DNA of 32,049 bases from Nitrospirales bacterium (GTDB lineage: Bacteria > Nitrospirota > Nitrospiria > Nitrospirales > UBA8639), in NCBI GenBank assembly GCA_031315915.1, contig JALDRK010000041.1, positions 1-32,049 of the forward strand, written 5' to 3'. This document shows, piece after piece, positions 6,918 through 14,457 of the stretch (the stretch's first letter is position 1; every line of letters starts with the position of its first letter). The notes beneath the pieces were generated by a model. It was given only the letters and a program-made list of their open reading frames with translations. It was not told the origin of the DNA and ran no database searches. The translations under genes and the position numbers were made by a program.

Positions 6918-7178
6918 ATGCCGCATCACACCTTAATCAGAATCACGGTGTTTCTCCCATTTTTTTTCTTCCTAGGTTGCGGGACCGATCTCTATTGGGC
7001 CAAGCCGGATGCAGTCCAAGGAGAGTTTGAACAGGATCTTCGCGTTTGCCGAGAAGCACTGATTAACGAAGTCCAATATTCCGAAACCTCACTCAATCCC
7101 CTCAGCAGAGGAATCACCGATGAGGCCTTAGCGAAGTGCTTAAACAGCAAAGGGTGGTTTTTGGCTGAAAAGCGATGA
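6918..7178 (+). CDS. Small putative lipoprotein
   Basis: The frame is open from 6855, but the ATG at 6918 gives a compact signal peptide with a very hydrophobic core (Leu-Pro-Phe-Phe-Phe-Phe-Leu) ending in Leu-Gly-Cys, a plausible lipobox with Phe at -3. Starts at 6855 or 6888 are possible; none has a clear Shine-Dalgarno. The mature part, about 65 residues, holds Trp-Ala-Lys-Pro after the lipobox, a Cys in Arg-Val-Cys-Arg, and a second Cys before Asn-Ser-Lys-Gly-Trp. A mid-protein Cys plus a late 'C-x3-GW'-like ending is common in small Gram-negative lipoproteins of unknown function; the two Cys may form a disulfide. It converges on glnD, with 82 bp between the stops. Confidence 0.6.
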   Translation: MPHHTLIRITVFLPFFFFLGCGTDLYWAKPDAVQGEFEQDLRVCREALINEVQYSETSLNPLSRGITDEALAKCLNSKGWFLAEKR

Positions 7179-7260
7179 GATCCGAACCACGATGGTCGGC
7201 TCTCAATCCTAACAAGGTATGAAGAACTTGAAAGAGATGATTTTCCAAAAATAACTCTAA

Positions 7261-9966
7261 TTACGTCTCGCAATCCAAAAAGGTATCGACTGAACTTTGG
7301 ATCGTACGTTGAATCCTTTGCAGAGCTTCTGTACGAAGAATTTTTTCCCCAGCCGTGGTCGTCACATAAAATACGTCAACCACCTGATCCAACCGGGTAC
7401 CGATTCTGGCCATATGTGTGGAAAGGCCCAACCCTACTAAGGTTTTAGCCACTACATACAGCAATCCTTGTTTGTCATCGGCAAATACATCGATGACGGT
7501 GTACACATCGGATACTTCATTGTCGATGTATACTTCAGTCGAACGTCGACCCGTAGGAAACTGTCGACCGAATCGGATCCGTCGACGTCGGGAAAATATC
7601 TGCTCCACGCTCTCTTGTCCTCCCACCACCATCTCCATTTCCTGCGCAACATCGTGAAACCGGGAGAGAGGCGGATGTTGCTCATAATCAGGATCATGGA
7701 CGGAAAAGACATCGAAGACGGTCCCATCGGTCAGGGTCAAAACCTGAGCATCTAACACCTGGAGCTCCAAGGCAGCCAACACTCCGGTCGCTTTCATAAA
7801 AATTCCCGGTTTCTCCTGAGGCTGGGCAATTAACACATATTCCGATATTCCCATCTCGCTTTGGAATCGTCCCTCGACATGGACGGGTTTTTTTGTAAAT
7901 TGCCGAACGGCCAGACAATGACGGACCATCACCTCCACAGGGGTATCCCGTACATAGCGATCCGGGAACTGCCGTAAATAGGTTCCAACCCATCCCCCAA
8001 TGCTCTCGCCTTTCCACAAAGATTCCTGGGCCGATATGGTGAGGGCTTGGACCAGCGAGTCCCGCACGTCACCAAGAAAATTCTCTCGAACCGATGAAGC
8101 ACTGCCCTCCTCCGGTTTTCCCGTTATCTCTTCGTAAGTGCGAGAATAGAGTTCGCTGAGCAGGGTTTCTTTCCATTTATTCATGACCCCAGGCCCAACT
8201 GCAGAAATGTCCGCAATAGTCAGAACAAACAGTTTCCTTAACATCTCTACGGATTTGACCTTTCGCGCAAAGGTTAAAATTATTTTGGGGTCGTTCAGAT
8301 CGCGGCGAAAAGCGATATGAGACATCAACAGATGTTGCAGAACCAAAAAGCCTAATGCTTGCCGTTCCTTGTCGTTCAGCTGCAGCCGGTCAGCCATTTT
8401 TTGTGCGATTTCCTGTCCGACCTCACTATGATCGCCAGGGCGTCCCTTGCCAAGATCATGCAGAAGGAGGGCAAGATGCAGAAGGTCTTTATCCTGAATT
8501 TTTCGATACACTTCTCCAACGAGTCCTTGATCTTCACTGAACCGTTCGGCCTCCCGCACGGCAAAGAGACTATGTTCGTCAACAGTATACTTATGATATT
8601 GATTGAACTGCATGAGCCCCCTGACCCTGGTGAAGGCCGGGACCAGCTTTTCCAACAGACACGCCCGATGCATGGCTTCCAGGGCTTGAAAGATACGACC
8701 GGGTCGCGCCAAAATTTTCCGAAATAGCGTGGCGGCTTCCTCGGTATGAAACCGCTCGTTGGGAATATTTTTGACGGATTCGGAGAGTTCGTTCAAAATC
8801 CCCGAGTCAATCGGCACCGCCCGCTCTTGAGACAAGACAAACAATTGCAGAAGACTATTGGGATGTTCCGCCACCCCTAATAATTTTTCAGCGGGAATGC
8901 TCAAGCGATCCTCTTTAATAAGAAATTTCCCATCAATGAGCATCGGGCGCCAGGATTCCCTGACTCGTTCCCATAGACTCCGTTTTCTCGCCTGATCAAG
9001 AAATCGGCGACAGCGGTCAAACAGGCCCGTCGTATGACGAAAATACTGCTGCATAAACTGTTCGACCCCCAGAAGATGTGGGAGATCCTCGAAGCCGAAT
9101 CGAGTGGCGAGCCGGACCTGATCATCAAAGGTCAGAATATCCTGCGCCCGATCGGCATCGAGATGCAACCAACAGCGAACCCTCCATAAAAACTCCTGGG
9201 CGTCTTGCAAGACCTGATAATCCTGGAATGCAATGAGTCCTTGACGAGACAACTCCTGAATCGTGCCGACTCCATACCGAGCCTGTGCGACCCATTGCAG
9301 GAGGTGAAGATCCCTCAATCCTCCTTTGCTTTTTTTGACATTCGGTTCCAATAAGAAGACAGTCTCTCCGAATTTCGCATATTCCCGTTTGCGTTCTTGT
9401 ATTTTATCCGTGACAAAACTTTTTGAGTTCCGGCCCAAGACTCGACGGGAAAACTTTCGCTGAAATTCTTGAAAAACCTCCGCACTGCCCACTAAATAAC
9501 GTGACTCCATAAGAGAAGTGCAAATCGTCAGATCACCTTCCGCCAGCAGTAAACTTTCCGACAGGCTTCGTACGCTATGCCCGACTTGAAATCCCAAATC
9601 CCAGAGTCGATGGAACACCCCTTTCGAAATAGCGTGAGCCGTATCCTCTGGCTGGCCTTGCGTAAGGACCATCACATCGATATCGGAATAGGGCGCTAAT
9701 TCCCGTCGCCCATATCCTCCAAGTGCCACGAGACAACATTGTTGCCATCCGGCACGTATGGCAGGCTGGCCTGCCAGAATCACTTCCCGAAACCGAGCGA
9801 TCAGCAACTGATCCATGAAATCGGAAAACCCCTGCAGAATTTCACTCCCGGTTGCACCTTCCGTGAGCCGTTGCCGTAACAAATACCGCTCATCTTCGAG
9901 TGCCACCAGTCCATCCGGAGAGACAGAAAGTCCTTTAGTGTGCTTAGAAGAAATCCCATCTGACAT
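7261..9966 (-). CDS. glnD: [Protein-PII] uridylyltransferase / uridylyl-removing enzyme GlnD
   Basis: GlnD uridylylates PII at low glutamine and removes UMP at high glutamine. The 901-aa length is normal. The nucleotidyltransferase domain has Gly-Gly-Tyr-Gly-Arg-Arg-Glu-Leu (83-90) and the catalytic pair D95/D97 in Ser-Asp-Ile-Asp. The HD hydrolase domain has Asp-Glu-His-Ser (H465), H503-D504 in Leu-Leu-His-Asp-Leu-Gly-Lys-Gly, and H513. Two C-terminal ACT domains (about 715-790 and 830-900) bind glutamine. All key residues are present. ATG at 9966 is preceded by AAGGA about 9 nt upstream. It lies 25 bp after nadE and probably shares the ANTAR-type leader upstream of that gene. No PII gene (glnB) is in the window. 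Confidence 0.97.
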   Translation of the reverse strand: MSDGISSKHTKGLSVSPDGLVALEDERYLLRQRLTEGATGSEILQGFSDFMDQLLIARFREVILAGQPAIRAGWQQCCLVALGGYGRRELAPYSDIDVMVLTQGQPEDTAHAISKGVFHRLWDLGFQVGHSVRSLSESLLLAEGDLTICTSLMESRYLVGSAEVFQEFQRKFSRRVLGRNSKSFVTDKIQERKREYAKFGETVFLLEPNVKKSKGGLRDLHLLQWVAQARYGVGTIQELSRQGLIAFQDYQVLQDAQEFLWRVRCWLHLDADRAQDILTFDDQVRLATRFGFEDLPHLLGVEQFMQQYFRHTTGLFDRCRRFLDQARKRSLWERVRESWRPMLIDGKFLIKEDRLSIPAEKLLGVAEHPNSLLQLFVLSQERAVPIDSGILNELSESVKNIPNERFHTEEAATLFRKILARPGRIFQALEAMHRACLLEKLVPAFTRVRGLMQFNQYHKYTVDEHSLFAVREAERFSEDQGLVGEVYRKIQDKDLLHLALLLHDLGKGRPGDHSEVGQEIAQKMADRLQLNDKERQALGFLVLQHLLMSHIAFRRDLNDPKIILTFARKVKSVEMLRKLFVLTIADISAVGPGVMNKWKETLLSELYSRTYEEITGKPEEGSASSVRENFLGDVRDSLVQALTISAQESLWKGESIGGWVGTYLRQFPDRYVRDTPVEVMVRHCLAVRQFTKKPVHVEGRFQSEMGISEYVLIAQPQEKPGIFMKATGVLAALELQVLDAQVLTLTDGTVFDVFSVHDPDYEQHPPLSRFHDVAQEMEMVVGGQESVEQIFSRRRRIRFGRQFPTGRRSTEVYIDNEVSDVYTVIDVFADDKQGLLYVVAKTLVGLGLSTHMARIGTRLDQVVDVFYVTTTAGEKILRTEALQRIQRTIQSSVDTFLDCET

Positions 9967-9991
9967 GGTTACATCCTTATCGCTGAAGGAA

Positions 9992-11776
9992 TTATCGACC
10001 CACTCGCGAAGTATATCGGTTGGTGATGGGCATACGCCGGTCTTTCCCTAGAGCCCGAGGCGAGATCTTGATTCCAACGGGCGACTGACGCCGTTTATAT
10101 TCACTCATATCGACCATTCGCATGACCTGATGAACCACTTTAGACGCATACCCTGACCGAACCATTGATGAAGGCGACTGATTCTCTTCAACATAGGCTT
10201 CCAGGATGCCATCCAGAATCGAGTATGGCGGCAGGGTATCCTGATCCGTTTGTTCAGGTTTCAATTCGGCCGAAGGTGCCCGAGTGTGAATGCGTTCAGG
10301 TATCACAACCCGATCAAACAATGACCCTTTATACCGGCTTCGCCATCGGGCCAGTTGATAGACCAAGGTCTTCGGCACATCTTTAATCACGGCAAATCCC
10401 CCGGCCATATCCCCATATAAGGTCGCATACCCCACACTCATTTCACTTTTGTTGCCCGTTGTCAGCACCAAATCGCCAAATTTATTCGACAGGGCCATTA
10501 ACAGGGTTCCCCGAATCCGTGCCTGCAGATTTTCTTCGGTCACATCCGGAGCCAACCCGAAAAACGGTTTTTCCAGTAATTGGAGATAGGTCTGAAATAA
10601 TTTACTGATCGGTAAATGCAGCAAACGAATACCAAGGTTTTTCGCCAACGCCTTTGAGTCCTGGAGACTTTCGGTCGAGGTATAGCGAGAGGGCATCATC
10701 ACACCCACCACCTGCGAGGCTCCTAGAGCATCCCGAGCAATCGCAGCGGTTAAGGCCGAGTCGATGCCTCCACTGATCCCGATTAACACTCGTGAAAACT
10801 GGTTTTTTCTCACATAGTCAGCTACACCTAAGACTAATGCCCTGTATATTTCTTCAGTTTCTTGTAAGGGCGGGAGGATGGTCGAAGGCTCCAGCGCCAC
10901 TCGGGATATACTTGAAAATTTCCATGGAACGTCCACTCGAAACACTCGTGGGGGTTTTCCCAGTGAGCTGTTCGCACGAACAGGGCGCCGGGGAAGGTCG
11001 GTCAGAGTAATATCTACCAAAAGAAAATCTTCTTCAAACGGTTTGCCACGGGCAATCACCTTACCCGTCGGATCGACCACCAGGCTGTTTCCGTCAAAGA
11101 CCAGTTCATCCTGTCCACCCACCATATTGGTATAGCTGACAAATATCCGATGAGCTTTGGCTCTGGAGGCCAACATTTCTTGCCGCTCATGCGTCTTGCC
11201 TGTGTGATAAGGAGACGCATTGATATTCAAGACCAAATTGGCGCCTCCCCGGACAGCCTGATCACGAACGGGGCCATTGGCAAACCAGATATCCTCACAA
11301 ATATTCACTCCAACGGTAGCCTTTCCCAAGCAGAATACCGGAGCCGTATGCCCGGCCTGAAAATATCGTTGTTCATCAAACACCCCGTAATTGGGAAGCT
11401 TGTGCTTGGCATAGCTTCCCCGTATGTGTCCATCCGCCATAATCCAAGCGACATTCAACGGCTTGGAACATGATGATGGATCAACACTCGAAAAAGTCGG
11501 CCGTACGGACGCTTCATCGACACTTCCAATGACAGCCATGATTCCTCGAGTCTTCTTCGCCAGCTTCGTGGAGTAGTGTCGGATCTCTCGAAGAAATTCC
11601 GTCAAAAGAAGGAGATCTTCGGGAGGATAGCCCGGTAAGGCAAGCTCGGGAAATACGACTACGTCGGCTTTCGCCTGCTTGGCCTCTTTCAGCCACCCCT
11701 CAATGGCATGAGCATTACCTCGAAGATCTCCGACGAGGGAATTCATTTGCACCATGGCCAATCGAAGTGTGGTCAT
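9992..11776 (-). CDS. nadE: Glutamine-dependent NAD+ synthetase
   Basis: The enzyme amidates nicotinic acid adenine dinucleotide to NAD+, using ammonia released from glutamine. The 594-aa protein has the two-domain form. An N-terminal nitrilase-type glutaminase domain contains the triad E44 (Val-Phe-Pro-Glu), a Lys in Lys-His-Lys-Leu-Pro-Asn-Tyr (about K126) and C150 (Asn-Ile-Cys-Glu-Asp). The C-terminal synthetase domain has the ATP-pyrophosphatase P-loop Ser-Gly-Gly-Ile-Asp-Ser at 325-330. The N-terminus starts where the family usually starts, so ATG 11776 is credible. However, no Shine-Dalgarno precedes it: a ten-T tract of a terminator ends one base before the ATG. A leader frame ends in TAATG across this start, suggesting coupled reinitiation. 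glnD follows by 25 bp. Confidence 0.96.
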   Translation of the reverse strand: MTTLRLAMVQMNSLVGDLRGNAHAIEGWLKEAKQAKADVVVFPELALPGYPPEDLLLLTEFLREIRHYSTKLAKKTRGIMAVIGSVDEASVRPTFSSVDPSSCSKPLNVAWIMADGHIRGSYAKHKLPNYGVFDEQRYFQAGHTAPVFCLGKATVGVNICEDIWFANGPVRDQAVRGGANLVLNINASPYHTGKTHERQEMLASRAKAHRIFVSYTNMVGGQDELVFDGNSLVVDPTGKVIARGKPFEEDFLLVDITLTDLPRRPVRANSSLGKPPRVFRVDVPWKFSSISRVALEPSTILPPLQETEEIYRALVLGVADYVRKNQFSRVLIGISGGIDSALTAAIARDALGASQVVGVMMPSRYTSTESLQDSKALAKNLGIRLLHLPISKLFQTYLQLLEKPFFGLAPDVTEENLQARIRGTLLMALSNKFGDLVLTTGNKSEMSVGYATLYGDMAGGFAVIKDVPKTLVYQLARWRSRYKGSLFDRVVIPERIHTRAPSAELKPEQTDQDTLPPYSILDGILEAYVEENQSPSSMVRSGYASKVVHQVMRMVDMSEYKRRQSPVGIKISPRALGKDRRMPITNRYTSRVGR

Positions 11777-11856
11777 TAAAAAAAAAACGCCCTCAGTTCA
11801 CAACAGAACGGAGGACGCCCTTGTCCCGGTTTGTCCCGCTGGAGAAAAGACGCCAT
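11776..11856 (-). CDS. Possible 26-aa leader peptide overlapping the nadE start
   Basis: An ATG at 11856, with GGAG 7 nt upstream, opens a 26-codon frame. It passes through the terminator hairpin and its T-tract (encoding Cys-Cys in the loop region and a final Phe-Phe-Phe) and stops at TAA 11778-11776, sharing one base with the nadE ATG. The TAATG junction would supply ribosomes to nadE, which lacks its own Shine-Dalgarno. Ribosomes translating it would also disrupt the terminator. Against it, the start codon and Shine-Dalgarno lie within the P1 hairpin, and the frame may be fortuitous. Confidence 0.4.
   Translation of the reverse strand: MASFLQRDKPGQGRPPFCCELRAFFF
11778..11817 (-). terminator. 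Intrinsic terminator/attenuator directly before nadE
   Basis: On the - strand, 11817-11806 pairs with 11799-11788: a 12-position stem with one mismatch and one G-U, which pairs on this strand only. The 6-nt loop is 11805-11800. Ten consecutive T follow (11787-11778). The tract ends one base before the nadE ATG, so any terminated transcript would exclude nadE and glnD. Confidence 0.85.
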
Positions 11857-11869
11857 TGTCTCTCTCCCA
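11812..11869 (-). promoter_or_regulatory. Tandem hexaloop hairpins: ANTAR-type antiterminator RNA
   Basis: Two near-identical 12-mers, GACAATGGCGTC and GACAAGGGCGTC (11/12 identical, 35 nt apart), each form a hairpin with a hexaloop. P1 has a core stem 11864-11858 with 11851-11845 and loop AAUGGC (11857-11852), extendable to 11869/11840. P2 has a stem 11827-11823 with 11816-11812 and loop AAGGGC (11822-11817). Both loops have A at position 1 and G at position 4, the published requirement for ANTAR protein targets such as those of EutV and NasR. The 3' arm of P2 is part of the terminator's 5' arm, so P2 and the terminator exclude each other. The gene immediately upstream encodes an ANTAR protein. 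Confidence 0.75.
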
Positions 11870-11879
11870 CAGTCGTCTC

Positions 11880-11908
11880 ATTATACGGCTATCGCATTCC
11901 TCCTTCAA
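11880..11908 (-). promoter_or_regulatory. Sigma70-type promoter of the nadE-glnD leader
   Basis: On the - strand, TTGAAG (11908-11903) and a perfect TATAAT (11885-11880) are 17 bp apart. The predicted start near 11873 lies just upstream of hairpin P1. It sits 48 bp after the ANTAR gene's stop, so nadE-glnD can be expressed independently of it. Confidence 0.7.
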
Positions 11909-11955
11909 TCTTCTTGTCTTATCGGAATCGTAATCAACCGTCCAGTAAGCAGATC

Positions 11956-13209
11956 CTAGTGAGTCGCGCGTTGAAGCTCTTCAGCCAAAATAATGGCTTC
12001 AGCAATTTCCCGCATGGACTTCCGTAGATTCATGCTCTGACGCTGAAGTAACTTGAAAGCTTCGGGTTCCGATAATCTTCGGGAAGCCATAACAAATCCT
12101 TTTGCTCGTTCCACCAATTTTCGAACCTCCAATGCTTCCTGCATTTCAAACGATTTTTCCAATAAACGGGTATGTTCGATAGCGACAGCCGCCTGATTGG
12201 CAATCGCTTGGAGCGTTTTGACTTCCTCGTCGGAAAATACATAATGTGAGGAGGTATAGACGTTGATCACCCCAATCGTCCGTTCTTTCATCAACATGGG
12301 AACCGACAGCAAGGCATGTAATCCTTCCTGTTTCGCCAGATCCCGATAAAAATATCCGCCCTCGGCCGTCACGTCGGGGATATAAATGGGACGTTGTTCC
12401 TGAACGGCTCGCCCACTCATGCTTTGCCCTATTTTTAAAGGGGGTTTACGTCGGTAGGCTTCACTCAAACTTTGAGTCGCAGCAATCCGTAATTCTCCGG
12501 AATCCTGATCCACTAACATAATCGAAGAGATTTTTGAACTCATGAGCTGAGCGGTCATCGTCACAATTAACTGGAGCACATCTTCAAGAAGACGGCTAGA
12601 GGCCACGGTTTCCGACACCTGCGACAACGTCTCCAACCGCCTGGCCTTTTGACGCATTTCATCATATAACCGGGCATTTTCAATAGCTCCTCCCACTTGA
12701 TTGGCAATAGTGGTTAATAACGCCAACTTTTCCTCCGGATACCGCTTGGAGCGCTTGTGTTGAACGTTAATGACCCCCACCACCTCCCCCTTACTCATAA
12801 TCGGAACGGAGACAAAGGCCTGGTAGCGATCCTCCGGCAATCGATGAAAAATCTTAAACCGCGGATCGTCACTGGCATTTCGAGGCACCACTACCGGCAC
12901 GCGTTCTCGGGCCACCCAACCGGTAATCCCTTCTCCTAAGCCAATAGCGATTCGTCCGATTAATCGAGGGTGGGGATTTTTTGAGGCCCTCAAGATCAGC
13001 TCATCTTTTTTGGGAGAAATCAAATACAAAAGGCATGCATCCGCTTTGGTGACTTCAACCACAACCTCGACAATATGCTTCAAGACCGTTCCCAACTCCA
13101 AAGAACTGCCTATCGAAGCACTGATCCTATGGAGCAATTGCACTTCGCGATTACGCTCCTTGACAACCTGCTTCAGTTCTTCGAGAGTGAATGATCTCCT
13201 AGAACTCAT
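11956..13209 (-). CDS. GAF-GAF-ANTAR transcription antiterminator
   Basis: From ATG 13209 the protein has 417 residues. A short coiled segment is followed by two GAF sensor domains (about 37-178 and 207-346) and a C-terminal ANTAR domain (about 357-413). The ANTAR part shows Val-Glu-Arg-Ala-Lys-Gly-Phe-Val-Met, Glu-Pro-Glu-Ala-Phe, Gln-Ser-Met-Asn and Glu-Ile-Ala-Glu-Ala-Ile-Ile, the family's usual pattern. ANTAR proteins bind paired hexaloop hairpins in nascent RNA and prevent termination. The GAF domains probably sense a small ligand directly, as no kinase or receiver is present. A TTG-type extension to 13284 would overlap aroB by 74 nt; ATG 13209 is one base past the aroB stop and is preferred. 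The likely target RNA lies just downstream, before nadE. The ligand is unknown. Confidence 0.88.
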   Translation of the reverse strand: MSSRRSFTLEELKQVVKERNREVQLLHRISASIGSSLELGTVLKHIVEVVVEVTKADACLLYLISPKKDELILRASKNPHPRLIGRIAIGLGEGITGWVARERVPVVVPRNASDDPRFKIFHRLPEDRYQAFVSVPIMSKGEVVGVINVQHKRSKRYPEEKLALLTTIANQVGGAIENARLYDEMRQKARRLETLSQVSETVASSRLLEDVLQLIVTMTAQLMSSKISSIMLVDQDSGELRIAATQSLSEAYRRKPPLKIGQSMSGRAVQEQRPIYIPDVTAEGGYFYRDLAKQEGLHALLSVPMLMKERTIGVINVYTSSHYVFSDEEVKTLQAIANQAAVAIEHTRLLEKSFEMQEALEVRKLVERAKGFVMASRRLSEPEAFKLLQRQSMNLRKSMREIAEAIILAEELQRATH

Positions 13210-13210
13210 C

Positions 13211-14377
13211 TTATTTTTTCTTTGATAGTCGATTTTGCGAGACACGCTTGTGTGGATCGGTGGTCCTTCTCTTGCCATGAACATTGGTTTGGGAAAACCA
13301 TTTCTGCAGATCCGAGCGGTCTAGAGGTAGCACCTGAACCCGTCCAATGCTTTCCGGAATCACACAATTGATTTGGCCCTTGACGACTTTTTTATCATGC
13401 TGCATTCCACTCCACAAATCGGAAAACCCCCATTTGGGCATGGCCACCGGCAATCCAACTTCTCGAATTAATTCCGTTTGCCGTTCAACCACTTCACGAT
13501 CACAACGACCAAGAAATTGCCCAATCGAGGCCTCCTGAACCATGCCAATACCCACAGCTTCTCCATGAACCCAGGTCGAATACTTTCCCCAGGCTTCCAA
13601 CGCATGCCCGACCGTATGGCCATAGTTCAAAATTTTGCGCCGACCGGCTTCACGCTCGTCTCCGGCAACAACTTCCGCCTTAATTTCACAACAGCGACGG
13701 ACCATATCCGGAATTACCGTCTCATGCTGATTTCGCAAATCTTCTATATGATTTTCCAAAAATTCGAAAAAACCCTGGTCAGCAATTACCCCATACTTAA
13801 TGACTTCAGCCAGACCGGCCACCCATTCTCGTTTGGGCAATGTTTGTAACACATGAGGATCAATCACCACAGTTTTCGGTTGGTAAAACGCCCCAATAAG
13901 GTTTTTTCCTAAAGGATGATTCACACCGGTTTTCCCACCGACACTGGAATCAACCTGCGCCACGAGCGTAGTGGGCACTTGGACAAAAGGAACTCCACGA
14001 AGGTAAGACGCAGCCGCAAACCCTGCCACATCCCCCACCACGCCTCCACCTAAGGCCAGAATTGCATCACGCCGCTCAAACCGTTTCGCCACCAGCTCGT
14101 CCAGGATTTTTCCCAACCACGTCATACTCTTGGCCGGTTCGCCATTGGGCAGCAACACCGTTATACAAGCAAATCCAGCTCGCTTCAGGACACGTTGGAC
14201 CACCCGACCATATAATGCGTGTACGATAGGATTCGAAATGATGGCGATTCGACCGGATAACCCGACCCCCTGGCAGATGTCGCCTAGCTGGTTCAGCGAT
14301 CCGGCCTGAATCAGGATGTCGTAGCTTCTGTCTCCCAAAAAGACCGGCACACGATGTTCGCAAGCGGGGGCACCCAT
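13211..14377 (-). CDS. aroB: 3-dehydroquinate synthase
   Basis: AroB converts DAHP to 3-dehydroquinate, the second step of the shikimate pathway, with NAD+ and a divalent metal. The 388-aa protein has the NAD-binding Gly-Gly-Gly-Val-Val-Gly-Asp (around D116), Pro-Thr-Thr-Leu-Val-Ala-Gln-Val-Asp-Ser-Ser-Val-Gly-Gly-Lys-Thr (K149), and the metal ligands in Leu-Ala-Glu-Val-Ile-Lys-Tyr, Gly-His-Thr-Val-Gly-His and Val-His-Gly-Glu-Ala. It is slightly longer than usual because of a basic C-terminal tail ending in three lysines. aroC lies 80 bp upstream, and the ANTAR gene begins one base after the stop, implying coupling. AroB classically follows pil genes and aroK; here aroK is absent. Confidence 0.96.
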   Translation of the reverse strand: MGAPACEHRVPVFLGDRSYDILIQAGSLNQLGDICQGVGLSGRIAIISNPIVHALYGRVVQRVLKRAGFACITVLLPNGEPAKSMTWLGKILDELVAKRFERRDAILALGGGVVGDVAGFAAASYLRGVPFVQVPTTLVAQVDSSVGGKTGVNHPLGKNLIGAFYQPKTVVIDPHVLQTLPKREWVAGLAEVIKYGVIADQGFFEFLENHIEDLRNQHETVIPDMVRRCCEIKAEVVAGDEREAGRRKILNYGHTVGHALEAWGKYSTWVHGEAVGIGMVQEASIGQFLGRCDREVVERQTELIREVGLPVAMPKWGFSDLWSGMQHDKKVVKGQINCVIPESIGRVQVLPLDRSDLQKWFSQTNVHGKRRTTDPHKRVSQNRLSKKK

Positions 14378-14457
14378 GAATTTATCTTATCGAGGCAATT
14401 CTGTCATGGATTGGAGGATGGGGCGCAATTCCGAGAAAACCGATATTGTAGTTTGCC

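Noticed and set aside
7184..7201. Hairpin between the small lipoprotein and glnD stops
   Set aside because: Only about 7 bp with a bulge and no T-run on either strand; too weak to call as the shared terminator.
8355..8727. Overlapping + strand ORFs inside glnD
   Set aside because: They mirror the highly conserved HD region of GlnD on the other strand and have no independent support.
11774..11787. Frameshift or sequencing error at the T10 run making a longer nadE
   Set aside because: NadE already begins at the usual family N-terminus; a 27-residue Phe-ending extension would be atypical, and the T-run is explained by the terminator.
13210..13284. Extended N-terminus of the ANTAR protein
   Set aside because: It would overlap aroB by 74 nt and adds low-complexity residues outside the GAF domain; ATG 13209 abuts the aroB stop.
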